From assembly GCF_036373705.1 (NCBI RefSeq), contig NC_089864.1, forward strand, positions 4,617,001 to 4,681,000: DNA of 64,000 nt, read 5' to 3'. Positions 36,134-49,800 of this stretch are shown piece after piece. The DNA is from Amia ocellicauda (taxonomy: Eukaryota > Chordata > Actinopteri > Amiiformes > Amiidae). A program made the position numbers and the translations under genes. Numbering within the stretch: the stretch's first letter is position 1; the number at the start of each line of letters is the position of its first letter. The notes under the pieces were generated by a model that saw only the letters and a list, made by a program, of their open reading frames with translations, was not told the origin of the DNA and made no database searches.

Positions 36134-37285
<1,152 letters not shown>

Positions 37286-37301
37286 GGCTCTTAAAAGAGC
37301 C
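37286..37301 (-). promoter_or_regulatory. Histone 3' stem-loop, H1
   Basis: Minus-strand GGCTCTTTTAAGAGCC, 31 bases after the H1 stop codon. Confidence 0.95.
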
Positions 37302-37332
37302 GTTGGGTTCGAGTGGACGCGAGTCGCATAAT

Positions 37333-37929
37333 TCACTTCTTCGCAGCCGCCCTCTTGGCTTTGGGTTTGGCCACCTTGGGCTTGGCTGCCTTCACCTTCT
37401 TGGGGCTCTTGGTCTTCTTGGGCGCCGCCGCGGGCTTCTTCACCTTCTTGGGGCTCTTGGCCTTCTTGGGCGCCGCCGCGGGCTTCTTCACCTTCTTGGG
37501 GGACTTCTTGGCAGCCACAGTCTTCTTCACCGCCGTCTTGGGCTTCTTGGCCGCGACGGGTTTCTTGGCCGCCGGCTTCTTGGGTTTAGCGGCGACCTTC
37601 TTGACGGGCTTCTTCTCCTCGGTCTGATTCTTGTTCAGCTTGAAGGAGCCGGAGGCGCCGGTGCCCTTGGTCTGCAGCAGGGTCCCCTTGCTCACCAGGC
37701 TCCTGACCGCCACCTTGACGCGGGCCTTGTTCTTCTCCACATCGTAGCCGTCCGCGTTGAGGGACTTCTTCAGCGCGGCCAGGGACACGCCGCTCCTCTC
37801 CTTGGAGGCGCTCACGGCCTTCACGATGAGGTCGGCCACGCTGGGTCCGGTCTTCTTGGGCTTCGGGGCGGCCTTCTTCCTGGGTGCCTTGGCCGGCGCG
37901 GCGGCGGGGGCTGGAGCGGTTTCTGCCAT
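37333..37929 (-). CDS. Linker histone H1
   Basis: 198 residues, intronless; binds linker DNA at the nucleosome entry/exit. Short Ala/Pro/Lys N-terminus (1-27), winged-helix globular domain at about 28-102 (from [20 protein letters not shown] to [10 protein letters not shown]), then a Lys/Ala/Pro tail. The tail carries a 16-residue unit ([15 protein letters not shown]) in two tandem copies (48-base period at about 37405-37500) and several SPKK motifs, the usual S/TPXK sites of cell-cycle kinases. The globular domain is complete. Divergent from the H2A gene, 1.55 kb away. Confidence 0.96.
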   Translation of the reverse strand: MAETAPAPAAAPAKAPRKKAAPKPKKTGPSVADLIVKAVSASKERSGVSLAALKKSLNADGYDVEKNKARVKVAVRSLVSKGTLLQTKGTGASGSFKLNKNQTEEKKPVKKVAAKPKKPAAKKPVAAKKPKTAVKKTVAAKKSPKKVKKPAAAPKKAKSPKKVKKPAAAPKKTKSPKKVKAAKPKVAKPKAKRAAAKK

Positions 37930-37988
37930 GTCTGGTCCTGCGGGGTGATAACAATATCAGATGGAGGCGAAGCTGGCAGTCAGCGGCT

Positions 37989-38064
37989 CTTATAGGCAGA
38001 GTGAGAACCGTGTAGACTCAACCAGCGTCGCAGGCGCCGAGACAAACGCTCTCCGTTTGTGTTT
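37989..38064 (-). promoter_or_regulatory. H1 promoter
   Basis: TATAAG on the minus strand at about 37989-37994 and the H1-specific AC box AAACACA at 38058-38064 (in AAACACAAACGG), about 130 bases upstream of the ATG, as in other vertebrate H1 genes. Confidence 0.75.
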
Positions 38065-39380
38065 TCTCTCCTGGATAAAGACCCCACGTTTAGCATGAAA
38101 ACTGCCCCTCAGACGCCCCCAAAGCAACTTATACCACGAAGTGCGTCCACGCTTCACCGTGCATGCAGGAATACCTGTCAGTTTTGCGGAGGTTTTTAAT
38201 TAGGAAGAGAATTGCCAGCCTCGTAAGAGCTGAACTGTCCTGAGCGAGTCGCATTTCTTCCCATCTTTCTCAGATTAAATCATCTGAACGCCACTGTGGA
38301 CCGGACCGGACCGGCCTGCGCTCTTGGACACATCCACCCGAACCCGCTGCCGGATTTTAGCATCACAGCTGCTTTCACACCGCAGTTTAATCCCCTTTAT
38401 GTGAGCCGTAACAAACACACTTCAGGTCCGCCCCAGCATCACCGACAAGTAATAAATAATTCATTTTTTTAAAACTCGTCACTAAACGATTTTAACAGTA
38501 ATAAATAAATATGCTGCCGATCCAAAATGTACGTGTTTTAAACATTGGAACTAGAAATCACGTTTGAAAATCAAATCATAATGTAGCCAAATGAGTGCAC
38601 TGGTTTTGCACTTGAATTGTGATTGTGAAATAAACGCCCCTTGATATTAATATTTGAACATGTGTTTCAATAATGCCATCGATACAATATATAGACTTTG
38701 CATAAGTGAAATATTGGCAACTGCATGTATTCTAATTCTTTGTTAATTTACTCTAAAATCTCTGCTCAGTAAACTATATTTTTGCATTGGGTAAATCTGT
38801 TCAGTTTTCCTTTGTAACAAATATATAACCTCGAAAAATAGCCAAAGATCCCAGATGATTGAATTAAAACGGGTTTTTTGATTGATGCGATCCCTTTGGA
38901 GAAAGGCTGGCCTTCCACTGGGCCATTTTGTTCGTTATGTCGCACACAGAATTGAAATAGTGTGATTGTATTGACTGTCTAATAATGTGTTATCCAGGGA
39001 GTCAGACCCCACACTGGTCTCGCTGTAGATGTATTCCAGTCGTCTGGTCAGTTTGCATCGCCTCCATTGAGACTTTGGCACTGTATACCAAATTCAACAA
39101 AGGGATTTTAAACTGGTTTGACAATAACAATAATAATAATTGTTGAAGGACTTACAGTGAATTCACTTAATGTTGATTTAAAAATAATTAATCAAGGGAA
39201 TATTGTGTTCACGTTTAATATCACTTTTAAATTGGACACTACAATTCAAAGCAATAAATGGGTGATTAAAGACTAGCAGTAAGAGCGGACGGCACGACGC
39301 AGACGCTGAGCAGCAGCACTGCAACTCAAGTCCCTCCCTCGAATATTCAAATTACTCTCCGCAGGCTGCGGATCCTGGGC
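38065..39380. other. Intergenic DNA between H1 and H2A
   Basis: No gene or repeat recognised in this divergent spacer. Confidence 0.5.
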
Positions 39381-39384
39381 TGTG

Positions 39385-39431
39385 ATTGGCTGCAATTCCG
39401 CCACCGAAGCCGCGGGAAAATGCTATAAATA
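39385..39431 (+). promoter_or_regulatory. H2A promoter
   Basis: Reverse CCAAT box (ATTGG) at 39385-39389 and TATAAATA at 39424-39431, 54 bases upstream of the ATG. Confidence 0.85.
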
Positions 39432-39475
39432 CAGCGCAGTGCGCAGCGAGGTTTTCACAGACGTCCCTGTACTGA

Positions 39476-39868
<393 letters not shown>

Positions 39869-39913
39869 AGGCTTTCTTCTCCAGTCTGACGCCCCGCTTT
39901 AAAACAACCCAAA

Positions 39914-39929
39914 GGCTCTTTTCAGAGCC
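39914..39929 (+). promoter_or_regulatory. Histone 3' stem-loop, H2A
   Basis: GGCTCTTTTCAGAGCC, 45 bases after the stop; the loop ends TTTC in place of the TTTA seen in the other six genes of the window. Confidence 0.93.
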
Positions 39930-40503
39930 GCCCACACTTTCTCCAAATTGCAATGATCTGTGCTGTGCTGTGCGGTGCGGTGCCTTCGTGCCGCAGAGCG
40001 GGTTGTGTCGCACAGTGCACTTCTGATATAAGAGCCGGATTGTAGGCCGACTGATGTACTCATGTATTTCTTTTGTATCCTTACGCAGACACGATTATTT
40101 TCAGCTTTACCTATTTATAATTTTTCTATTACAGTTTATACATTTCTCCCCCGAGTATTTTATAACATTTTGAAGTTACATTGCTTCAGGATTATGTTAC
40201 ACAGGAACTGCGTGCTAATGTGAGGATGGAGCGCAGGACAGCAGCTCAAGTCATTGTTGTCGCGGCTCGACAGCCGTCCAATGAGCGCCCGGGACGCTGC
40301 CACCCAATAGGAACGGGCGTCTCTTAATGCAGGCCTCGGCGCCTGCGCGGCACCATTGTGTTTGAGTTACAATGTTTCCATCAATGTAAAGGAGGGACAA
40401 TCTATAACAGCCCTGATCAGTTTCAGTGCTGACATTGGCACTCATATAGGTGCTCTAAGGATTTAAGCGAGGCGGTCTGCTAATAAATACAAAATAATAA
40501 TAA
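39930..40503. other. Intergenic DNA with paired CCAAT boxes
   Basis: GC-rich stretch at about 40250-40345 with CCAAT at 40278-40282 and 40304-40308 in histone-promoter-like context, but no TATA box and no histone gene follows. Otherwise nothing recognised. Confidence 0.45.
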
Positions 40504-40747
40504 TAAACAGCTTTGTTCTATAGTATTTTAATACATGACGGGCTGCTGACTGACACACACGCTTCCCACATCAGCTTTATGCACAGATGTTTTTCTCTTC
40601 TCCGTGCCAAAATGGTTTATTTACTTAATGTTTCACTCACTTTATTGTAGACCGTGTAAAATATTTGCAGGTCTATATTTATTTTACTTTATTGTATCTA
40701 TGCGTTTTATTTTGCTGTACGTTTGTTGTATGTTTGCCAGTCTGTAA

Positions 40748-41401
<654 letters not shown>

Positions 41402-41428
41402 ACAGCCGCCGCAGCGCAGGCGCACAAA

Positions 41429-41444
41429 GGCTCTTTTAAGAGCC
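41429..41444 (+). promoter_or_regulatory. Histone 3' stem-loop, plus-strand H3
   Basis: GGCTCTTTTAAGAGCC, 27 bases after the stop codon. Confidence 0.95.
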
Positions 41445-41452
41445 GCCACGCA

Positions 41453-42732
41453 GTCCGAGAACAGCAAAGGTCTTATTTGAGGGGTTTCAGGATGTTTAAT
41501 GGCCTTCATTTATAACATTTAACGACTCTAATAACGGCAGTGCATTGCTTTGGTTTATTTTACACATTTAATGGTAAAGGCCTTAACCTTTTATTATTGC
41601 ACATCTGATACTCGTCTCAAGTGCTTCACTGCTACTAAGACCAATCAGAATTAGTGATGGCAGTTCGAGTCACTGGAATTAATTGATTAATTTCGTTCAT
41701 TTCATTCCCTGATTCAGTGACTCGCACTAATGCAGCCGGATCAGGACGGGTTACATAGACTTCAACCGGCAAGAACGAGTCGTTCACTGCACACCACAGA
41801 AGCCTGGAAAAGTCTGTATTTGACTGGATTAAGTTAAATACAGTTGTGACAAATATGTTTAAAATCCCGGAGATAACAAATTTGAAGCATTTACATTATT
41901 TACCAAACACGATTAATCTAATTAAATGTAATATATTGTACAAGGGCGTCTGCTAAGAAATAATAATATTACATACATGTCTTACGCATAGGTGTATCTC
42001 AGTTATTATTAATATTAATAATAGTTATTATAGGTAATTGTGTTGATTTACCTCAAGATTACTTGACTTTTATGTGTATAAAACATTACAAAAACAGACC
42101 TCAGCGATTTATTATATATTTTTGTTTTGTTTGGCAGACGTACCCAATGAAAACTGACAGTAATACACACACACATTATGTACAGTAAATATTGCATAAA
42201 CGTCTAATCTCATTTTCTGACAGTAGTCTATACTCGGTCTGGATTATGTGACCGACGCCATTTTGGCTCTTACATATGTCTTTGTTGTGCACTAAACAAG
42301 AGGGAATTTGGAAACAACATGGCGCACACGGTCTTCAGTTTCATAGCACTCAGAATGAGTCGCTCAGAAAGAACGAATCGTTGGCGAACTACTTACTTCT
42401 GTTGTGGAAGTGAGAGGGCTCGCCCGAAGACAAACAGCGTGCAGAACATTTTCAAACCATCAATTAGAAAAATCCATATAGAAGTGTAAAATCTATATAC
42501 ACAGCTCTGAAAAAATAACCATTTAATATAGATTTCTGAACTGGGAGTGGTCTCAACTTTTTCCAGAGCTGTATATATATACACATCCATATCCATATCC
42601 ATAAGCAGAGAACATTGGGGTTCATTGAGAAAACTAACACGTTCTTGAATTCCTCAATGAAGCATCACATTTATTTTGCAGTCAGATATTAGAAAGACAT
42701 GGATTCCCTTTTGCATGAAGACATTGTAAAAT
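41453..42732. other. Intergenic DNA with small repeats
   Basis: A LINE/SINE tail fragment (41943-41965), the small MITE at 42501-42572 and a CATATC hexamer run (about 42583-42601). No gene seen. Confidence 0.55.
42501..42572. mobile_element. Small MITE with ACAGCTCTGGAAAAA-type ends
   Basis: ACAGCTCTGAAAAAA (42501-42515) and an imperfect inverted copy (about 42557-42572). The ACAGCTCTGGAAAAA...GAGACCAC end is frequent in fish genomes as a short non-autonomous repeat. TA-rich flanks. Confidence 0.55.
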
Positions 42733-42864
42733 GTACATCCAACCAGCCTACCCAGCGCTTTTTCGTAAGTCCTCCCACAACTGCCCGCACCATGTAAACC
42801 ATCACGGACACAAACGCGGCGGACGGCTAAACCAACATGGCGTCTCTTTTGCCGACAGGGTGGC

Positions 42865-42880
42865 GGCTCTTAAAAGAGCC
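42865..42880 (-). promoter_or_regulatory. Histone 3' stem-loop, H2B copy 3
   Basis: Minus-strand GGCTCTTTTAAGAGCC, 25 bases past the stop codon. Confidence 0.95.
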
Positions 42881-42904
42881 TTTGTGGCGCCGCTGCGGCC
42901 GCAG

Positions 42905-43276
42905 TTACTTGGAGCTGGTGTACTTGGTGACGGCCTTGGTGCCCTCAGACACGGCGTGCTTGGCCAGCTCTCCGGGCAGCAGCAGCCGCACGGCGGTCTG
43001 GATCTCCCGGGAGGTGATGGTGGAGCGCTTGTTGTAGTGCGCCAGGCGGCAGGACTCGCCGGCGATGCGCTCGAAGATGTCGTTGACGAAGGAGTTCATG
43101 ATGCCCATGGCCTTGGAGGAGATGCCGGTGTCCGGGTGCACCTGCTTCAGCACCTTGTACACGTAGATGGCGTAGCTCTCCTTCCTGGACTTGCGGCGCT
43201 TCTTGCCGCCCTTCGCCGCCGTCTTGGTCACGGCTTTCTTGGAGCCCTTCTTCGCGATGATCTTGGGTTCAGGCAT
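42905..43276 (-). CDS. Histone H2B, copy 3
   Basis: 123 residues, identical to the other two H2Bs including the short N-terminus and Ser75-Cys76. It lies 1.5 kb beyond the plus-strand H3 and convergent with it. Lack of any protein difference among three copies, two in an inverted repeat and one 13 kb away, argues for ongoing gene conversion or very recent duplication. Confidence 0.97.
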   Translation of the reverse strand: MPEPKIIAKKGSKKAVTKTAAKGGKKRRKSRKESYAIYVYKVLKQVHPDTGISSKAMGIMNSFVNDIFERIAGESCRLAHYNKRSTITSREIQTAVRLLLPGELAKHAVSEGTKAVTKYTSSK

Positions 43277-43327
43277 GACTTCACTGCGCGCTCAGGAGGA
43301 GAATGACGCCCAGCGCCGTCAGGCCGC

Positions 43328-43410
43328 TATTTATACGAGCCGTATGCAAATCAGCCTGAGCTGCAGACAAAGCCGCTCATTGGTGCTTCTCCATCGTCAA
43401 TTTCTATTGG
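43328..43410 (-). promoter_or_regulatory. H2B promoter, copy 3
   Basis: TATAAATA at 43328-43335, octamer at 43344-43351, and CCAAT boxes at about 43379 and 43406, all on the minus strand, as in the other two copies. Confidence 0.9.
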
Positions 43411-43450
43411 CTGTAGTTCAATTTCAACGGCCGATTTGAATTATTTGATA

Positions 43451-46400
43451 ATGGAGGGACATTTATTTTGTCTATTTGTTTGAGATTTTATTTTTGGTTT
43501 TGACTAAATTACATACATTTCACACTCACGTTTTATGACTAAAAATGTAATGTAGGCGAGAAGAAGCGTGTTATTTGCATACACTTATTCATATAACATA
43601 TGTTTGTGTGTGCATGTGCGTGTGTATTCACCGATGTGATTGTTAAATTTCATTAATTACAAAATACGGGCTTGCCAATTTCCAAGTAAATTGGTGAGAG
43701 CAGTTCAAGGTAAACTGCACTCATCTTCCAAATAAGTATTAAGAAAACTCAATCTATTAAATATATTAAAGCAGAACAAGTACGAGGTATATAAAGACAT
43801 TAATTTAAATATTTCATTATAGCCTACACACCCGTATATATTCAATACAATGAGTTGGCTAAACAGTACATTTGACTAGACTATTGCAATGGGCAGTTTC
43901 TAGCGGCAGATGAAGGGCATCAGCCGGAACAATGAGCCGTGACGCGCCGGGGGTCTGGAGAATAGCAGTGCGGCTGCGCAGAGGCGAGCACTCACGCCTC
44001 CGTGGGACTCCGCGCCTGCTGTGCTCGCTGTACAAAACACTGGTGACTTGCGTTGCTTGGGTTTCATGAGCTGTGTAAGTAACAAGCGCTAATATACATT
44101 AAAACTAAAATTGCAGCAGTAAGTGAGTTACAATTGTATTAACTTTCTGTAGCTTTATAGTGACAACTTATTTTTATTATTATTATTTATTTATTTTTTC
44201 CCCACACACTTGTTAAAAAGTGTCACATTTTAGTTCACAGGAAGCAGTGTTGCAAGATCAGGTCCATAGTATAATTTAGAGGCTAGATACATTTGATGGG
44301 TGGATTCATTGACAATTAAAATAAACTCCTTTAAATTCAATCAAACCTGTACATAGGCACAAAGTATTAACGCGTATATGTGTCATTATTACCTAAATTA
44401 TTGATATATCAAACATTTGTTTTATTGTTTTTAGGATGGGGTGTGTAAGGAAAATTGTTTATTTCCTATATATTTTAGATATTGTATAACATAAATTAAG
44501 TCTATAAAAGTTGATTGAAACCTCGTTCATTTAAATTGGGAATGTGCTGGGAGAATTTCTCTGTGCTCTTGAGCTGCGTGATCAATTCATGTAGAATGAC
44601 TAACATGAATATACCTGGATGAGGGTGTCTGCCAATAAATAAATAATAATGACACAGCCTCTGATTAAATCCATGCCATTGCCTCCTGGACTGGAGGTGT
44701 GGACTGTGCTCAAGGTCGAGCCGGTGGAGTAAGAGTGGCTCTGTGAAGAATGGTTCAACCAAGCAAGCTTATTTGTACAACTGTCATTCTTTATGCAATT
44801 ATTGCTTAACTGGTCATATTTGTATCCTACATTTAAAAACGTTAGGGATAGGTATGTTGATCTGATTATTTTAAAACATAACTAATGAAAAGAGGAACAT
44901 TTTTCCATACAGGCGTCAACTGTGACTATAATAGCGTTGGATGCATTGTAAAGCCATTGTAAAACTTGGTTTCTGTACACAAACGAGCACAGAAAACAAA
45001 AGCAGCAGCGCGTTTACCCTTCGCATGTACTTTATTATTTTCCAGAAGGATACAACTGTTCAAAAGGACAACACCCAGGGTGTTCTCGGATCAAACCGAT
45101 AGAGTTCACTGTTGCGCATGCTTGAGAGTTGCATTAAACCCAAACCGCCCACTTTCTGTTTTAAACAAATAGTTATTTTTGCCAAGGAGGAGAGTGCAGG
45201 TTGGACAGATATATAGGCCTTATCCATATTTCCATTAAAGACAGGTATGGACTGCAGTTCTATTCGTGATGCTCAACTAATGCAGTAGAATGAATTAATA
45301 ATAGTACTGTGGTGAGTATGGCTGAAAATTCAACTCATAACTAACTGCTAAGAGATCTTGGGGGGCTTCTGAACAAGGCCACCACACACCCCCTGGCACT
45401 GTAAAATGCAATGACAAAAATCTTAATTAAATCCATCTAATTAGAACTTGGATTTATTTGTGAATGTTTCATTCATTAACAGCTTTTAATATGGTGGATT
45501 GGTCCCGTTCTGTTTGCTTCCATTGCTCAGTGCTAGTATTGACATATAATTTGTGACAATTTATTTATTGAAACAAAACTTTGACTGCCAGCTCAGACTG
45601 GAGTTCATTTGCAATGATAAAATGGAGGAGAAAAAAAAAATCTATATGTAATGGGTTTACTTTAATAAATTGAATAAAATACAGTACTCAATCTCAAGAG
45701 TTCAAAAAAGGGCATTAAAATATTCAGCCAACATACTGGGATTAATATGCAACTTTAAAAATTGATCCATTCTCGTGATACAATTATACACTTCTGGGTC
45801 AGGTTTTCCCAAAAACACAAACAAAACAAGAACGCATCTTAATTTAGTTATTTGGCCCACTAGAAAGTCACTTTTGTTTCCATGTGTATTCCAAATATTA
45901 GGAGTCAACAGAGAATGCACTTCATGGATAACCAGAAAGATGGATTCAAGTTTTTTTTTTCCTTGACAATTATTCCATCAAGATAACTCTGGTGAGAAAA
46001 AGAACAAACAGACACCTTTCCAAGCATTCCATGTGACCACAGACAGACAAGGTCAACGAATTTTGGCTTTTCCAATAAACCTTGCCGACACCGACGCACG
46101 TTGTAGCCAAAACAGTGCAGAGTGAGAAAAAAATAGACAAAATAAACGAGATGGGGCGGCTGGGTGAACTGCAAAGACAGGCTGAACAAGGTAGGCAGAA
46201 ATTACGATGGAGATCATTGGTCATCTAGGCAAAGTACGGTGGCTCATTGCAAATTGAGTCTATGAACAATTAAAAGTATAAATTAAGTATTTAGGACATG
46301 ATTACCAGAATCTCAGAATTACCATTCCTGGATCTTATGATGACATCAAAGTTGCAGCTGACCAGGAGTCAAAATCCCTGAGATTAATTACCCAGTGATC

Positions 46401-46810
46401 ACAACATCAATTAATACATGTGTGTGTGTATATACATAAATAAAAGTATTTAATCTAATTCTTGCTCATGACCTGTGGGAGCCCTTATGCAAAGCCGGGC
46501 ACACTGGAGACGGATGTTAAACACTGGGCTCCATGCAAAGCCACAATGTACACCCTGTCAGCCCATCCAACAGAACCCAGTGCTTTGGTTATTGTTGTTG
46601 TGTGTAGTTTTTCAGGAGGCGACAGTCACTCACCCTCTCGAAAGCAGTTACAGAAAAAAAAAAAAAAAAAAAAAAGGTTTTGTTTTATACATATATAGAT
46701 ATACGTTACAGACTAGGGGAGCAGCTGAGCAGACGACAGAAAACACCCAGGATGCTTCAAGTTCTGTATTGCCACCTTCTCCCCCCCCCAACCCCGGTCC
46801 ATCCGTCGCG
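43451..46810. other. Gene-poor DNA between the histone cluster and abhd16a
   Basis: A GC/CpG-richer patch at about 43905-44050 without a recognisable exon, a LINE/SINE tail fragment at 44615-44645, and a poly(A) run at 46652-46675. The longer open frames (about 45905-46224) show no domain. The abhd16a 3'UTR must lie at the right end, but no clear AATAAA was found close to the stop. Confidence 0.5.
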
Positions 46811-49800
46811 CTATAATCTCCATGGCGAGTGGAACTCTGCGTAGGGCAGCGGAGTGCAGTGCGTGGTGTCGAAGTTCCTCATGTACTTCCGGGCCTGAAA
46901 ATATATAAATATAAAATAATTCCCAGAAATTACAAACAGGTTAAGGGGGGGTGGGTAAGCCTTTCAACTTTTATCTTATCTTTCAAAACAGGTCGTTAAT
47001 ATTGCATTGACAGTTGCAGTACCCCACAAAGCCTCGCTACGTCATCATTTGAGAAACTGCAACATTTCATGAATTCAATTCAAAATTGCTGGTTGTACTC
47101 AGAACTACATCATGTTAAAGCAACCGTTCTAGCTGACCACGCGGGCCAAAGGCATCCAAGCCCAGGTCAAGGGTCAAAGTCACTCACCAGGAACAGAGCC
47201 AGCTGTCTCCGTCCTTCCGAAGTCATGTCCTCACCTAGACCCCAACCAAAAAATTCCCCGGTTCAATCCATTGATGTATTTAAGTTAATACTGCACTCTT
47301 TCAAGTGACCGGAACATTATTTTCAGTCCAATACATTTCTCTACAACAAGTTACTAATTAACACAGAAAAGAGCATGTAGCAGTCACAACTCGGTAGAGA
47401 AGAAAGGACTGTGGTTAGTTTTGCAAGATGTTGTAGAGTTTATAGATTTGGTTATCTGCCAAGTAATTAACAGGAAAAAGACGGAAAGAAAAAAGGAATG
47501 AAAAGAAAAGAGGAAAAAAATGTGCTAGACCAGTTAAACAATTAACTTCTTCAATTAAGGGAATTCGGGTCATTGAGAGCTGAAAAGTGTAGTTCATTTT
47601 CTTTATGTCAAACCTCTACATAACGTAATTTCACAAATCATCTGCTTAATTGGTCACTTTAAAATGGTTCCAGGTGTAAGAGATTGATATTTAAAGGTGA
47701 CCTATGAAACCTGTTGGATAGGGGCCCTCGAGGACTGTGTTTGGGCAGCACTGTGCTGGACTATTTTTATTGTTCACATCTTGTTGCGAGAGTTTGGCGG
47801 TTCTCCGACTCACCGACGCTCCAGGGAAACTCTGTGGCGAGGTCTGTCTGGTAGGACTGGAGGACCGAGGTGCACCAGTCATCGTCCACCTCATAGCGGC
47901 TGTACACCGAGGCTGCAGCCAATCACAGAGCGACAACAATGAACAGCTGCAGCAGGACGCTCATGTAGCGAGTGAGCGGACTTCAGTGTCAGGCTGGGTT
48001 GGGATGAAGGCCATCCATCTTTTGTTACTTCAAACCCGAGGAGTGTTTTTTATTTTCCTCTCTTTGCTCTTACCTTCTTCGATGTTGGTGCCGGCCCCCA
48101 GCCACTCTCTCACCGCACGTATCCCGTCCTCGGTCATCACCTTGGGGTATCTGTAAAGGAGACGCACTCAACTGACGCATTCAGGAAGGCAGGGAAGGTG
48201 GAAGTCTGTGCCAAGCAACACAGGTTCAAGTCCTGTAGACGCTTCACAACAGGACTGCCATTCAGAACTCTTCTTAATATTATTGTCATCATTATTACAT
48301 TCACTTGGCTGATGCCCTTATCAAGAACTAACTACATGGCTTCCTATTGCTCTGATTATGCAAATGAGGAGCCAATTCAAGGCCCAATTAAGTAACCGGG
48401 AGCTCAGCTTGAACTCAATTCAGCAGGACAATAAATGACAGTGTGGCGGTGGCTCAGCCGGTCCTGATAGCGGCCGAGTCGACCAGCAGGTGTGGCGGCT
48501 GCACAGAAAACATCTTCACTTCAAAGCGGGAGAAAATAAATCCTCACCTGAACTGCAGGAGCCTCAACAGCAAGTCATTGCCCCGGTTTGACATGATGTC
48601 CTCAGGGCCTCTGTTGAGAGAAAGAAAGGCATTTCAGTTTCATTTTATTTTTAAAACAGCTGGAGTTTTAAAAGTGTTCTCTTATCTTCAGTGGTGAAAC
48701 TGAGAAATATCAATAATTTTTAGAGCTGGCTGGGTCAGTGCTGTAGAAAGCTCAGCCCCGGGGATGCGACAACTACAAACCACCGCCTGCACAGAAATCA
48801 GTCAAGTGGCAGTCAAACGTGTACACGCCCCTCCCTACGAACTCAGGTCAGTCACATGAAATTAGTACAGCTGTCTCCAGGGCCAAATTACAAAATGCAG
48901 CTGATAAAATAAGTACAGCTTCAGGAAAAAATAAGCATAAAACTAAACAAAACGCCCAATCAGAGTCTACACTTATGGTGAGTCAATAGCACAGTGTAAG
49001 CTATCAACTGAGAGAAAAAACGTATGTAAAGGCAGATCCCGCGTCCCAGTGAGCCAGTGTGAACCGACTGGGACACCTGACAAGCGAGGCCCAGACTCAC
49101 GAGGTGGTGATGATCTCGTCCTTCGTTCTGCGGATCAACAGGACCGGACCCTGGTACCTGCAGAACATAAGGAGGGAGGACTGAAGCGAGAGAAGACCCA
49201 ACTGCAACCCGCACCGCCATAGGGAGGACCATGAACAATCACTTTAGGGGCTGCGTTAGCTCCCCTTTCAGAATTTGATAAAGGGAAGAGGCCGTGCAGC
49301 CTGGCAGCTCGCTGTGTCATTTGGCTGCTGTGTATGAATCCAATCAGATACACACGGACAACTCTTACTTGCACAGCTGATCTGCGTTGTTCAGGTTCAT
49401 ATACTGCCTCACTGTCCGGGTGACCAAGGACCCTAGAGAGGAGAAGGAAGAGGCAGGTTATTTCTAAACCCATTCAAATTCAGGAACATTTTCAAGCAAA
49501 TTAGACTTCATTTGCTCATTTATTTTGGTGAATCAACTCCCTTGACTCCATATGAAGGACCACACCAAGAATACGTCTGTGTTGCGTACACAGGGACGTC
49601 ACTCGCTCACTGTGACCTGGCTGCACGGCGCAGCGTTAGGTGCGACGAAATGGGAATGAACAGAAAGGAATCCATTCACTTCAAGCCAGACCACCAGACT
49701 TAAAAATGGGTTAGGCCTGCAACTGTAGTGTTTCTTTAATCTGTAGATATAACATTTTAAGTTTTGAACAATTTGAATTCTTCATAATTTCATACTCAAA

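Larger units (their letters stand above)
42733..43450 (-). repeat. Third copy of the H2B unit
   Basis: Matches 29169-29890 in the same orientation: 3' flank, stem-loop, coding region, promoter and about 40 bases beyond the promoter. Differences are few (for example, near 42791 and in the far upstream flank). Confidence 0.9.

Noticed and set aside
37303-37995. Leu/Gly-rich open frame opposite H1
   Set aside because: Antisense shadow of the Lys/Ala/Pro-rich H1 tail.
43905-44060. CpG-richer patch as a possible first exon or snRNA gene
   Set aside because: No donor with supporting exon, no snRNA promoter element or conserved core recognised.
45905-46224. Two overlapping minus-strand ORFs downstream of abhd16a
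   Set aside because: No domain, no splice context; hydrophobic low-complexity translation of T-rich DNA.
48200-48250. B-box-like GGTTCAAGTCC, possible tRNA or tRNA-derived SINE
   Set aside because: No A box at the right distance and no cloverleaf; it lies in an abhd16a intron.
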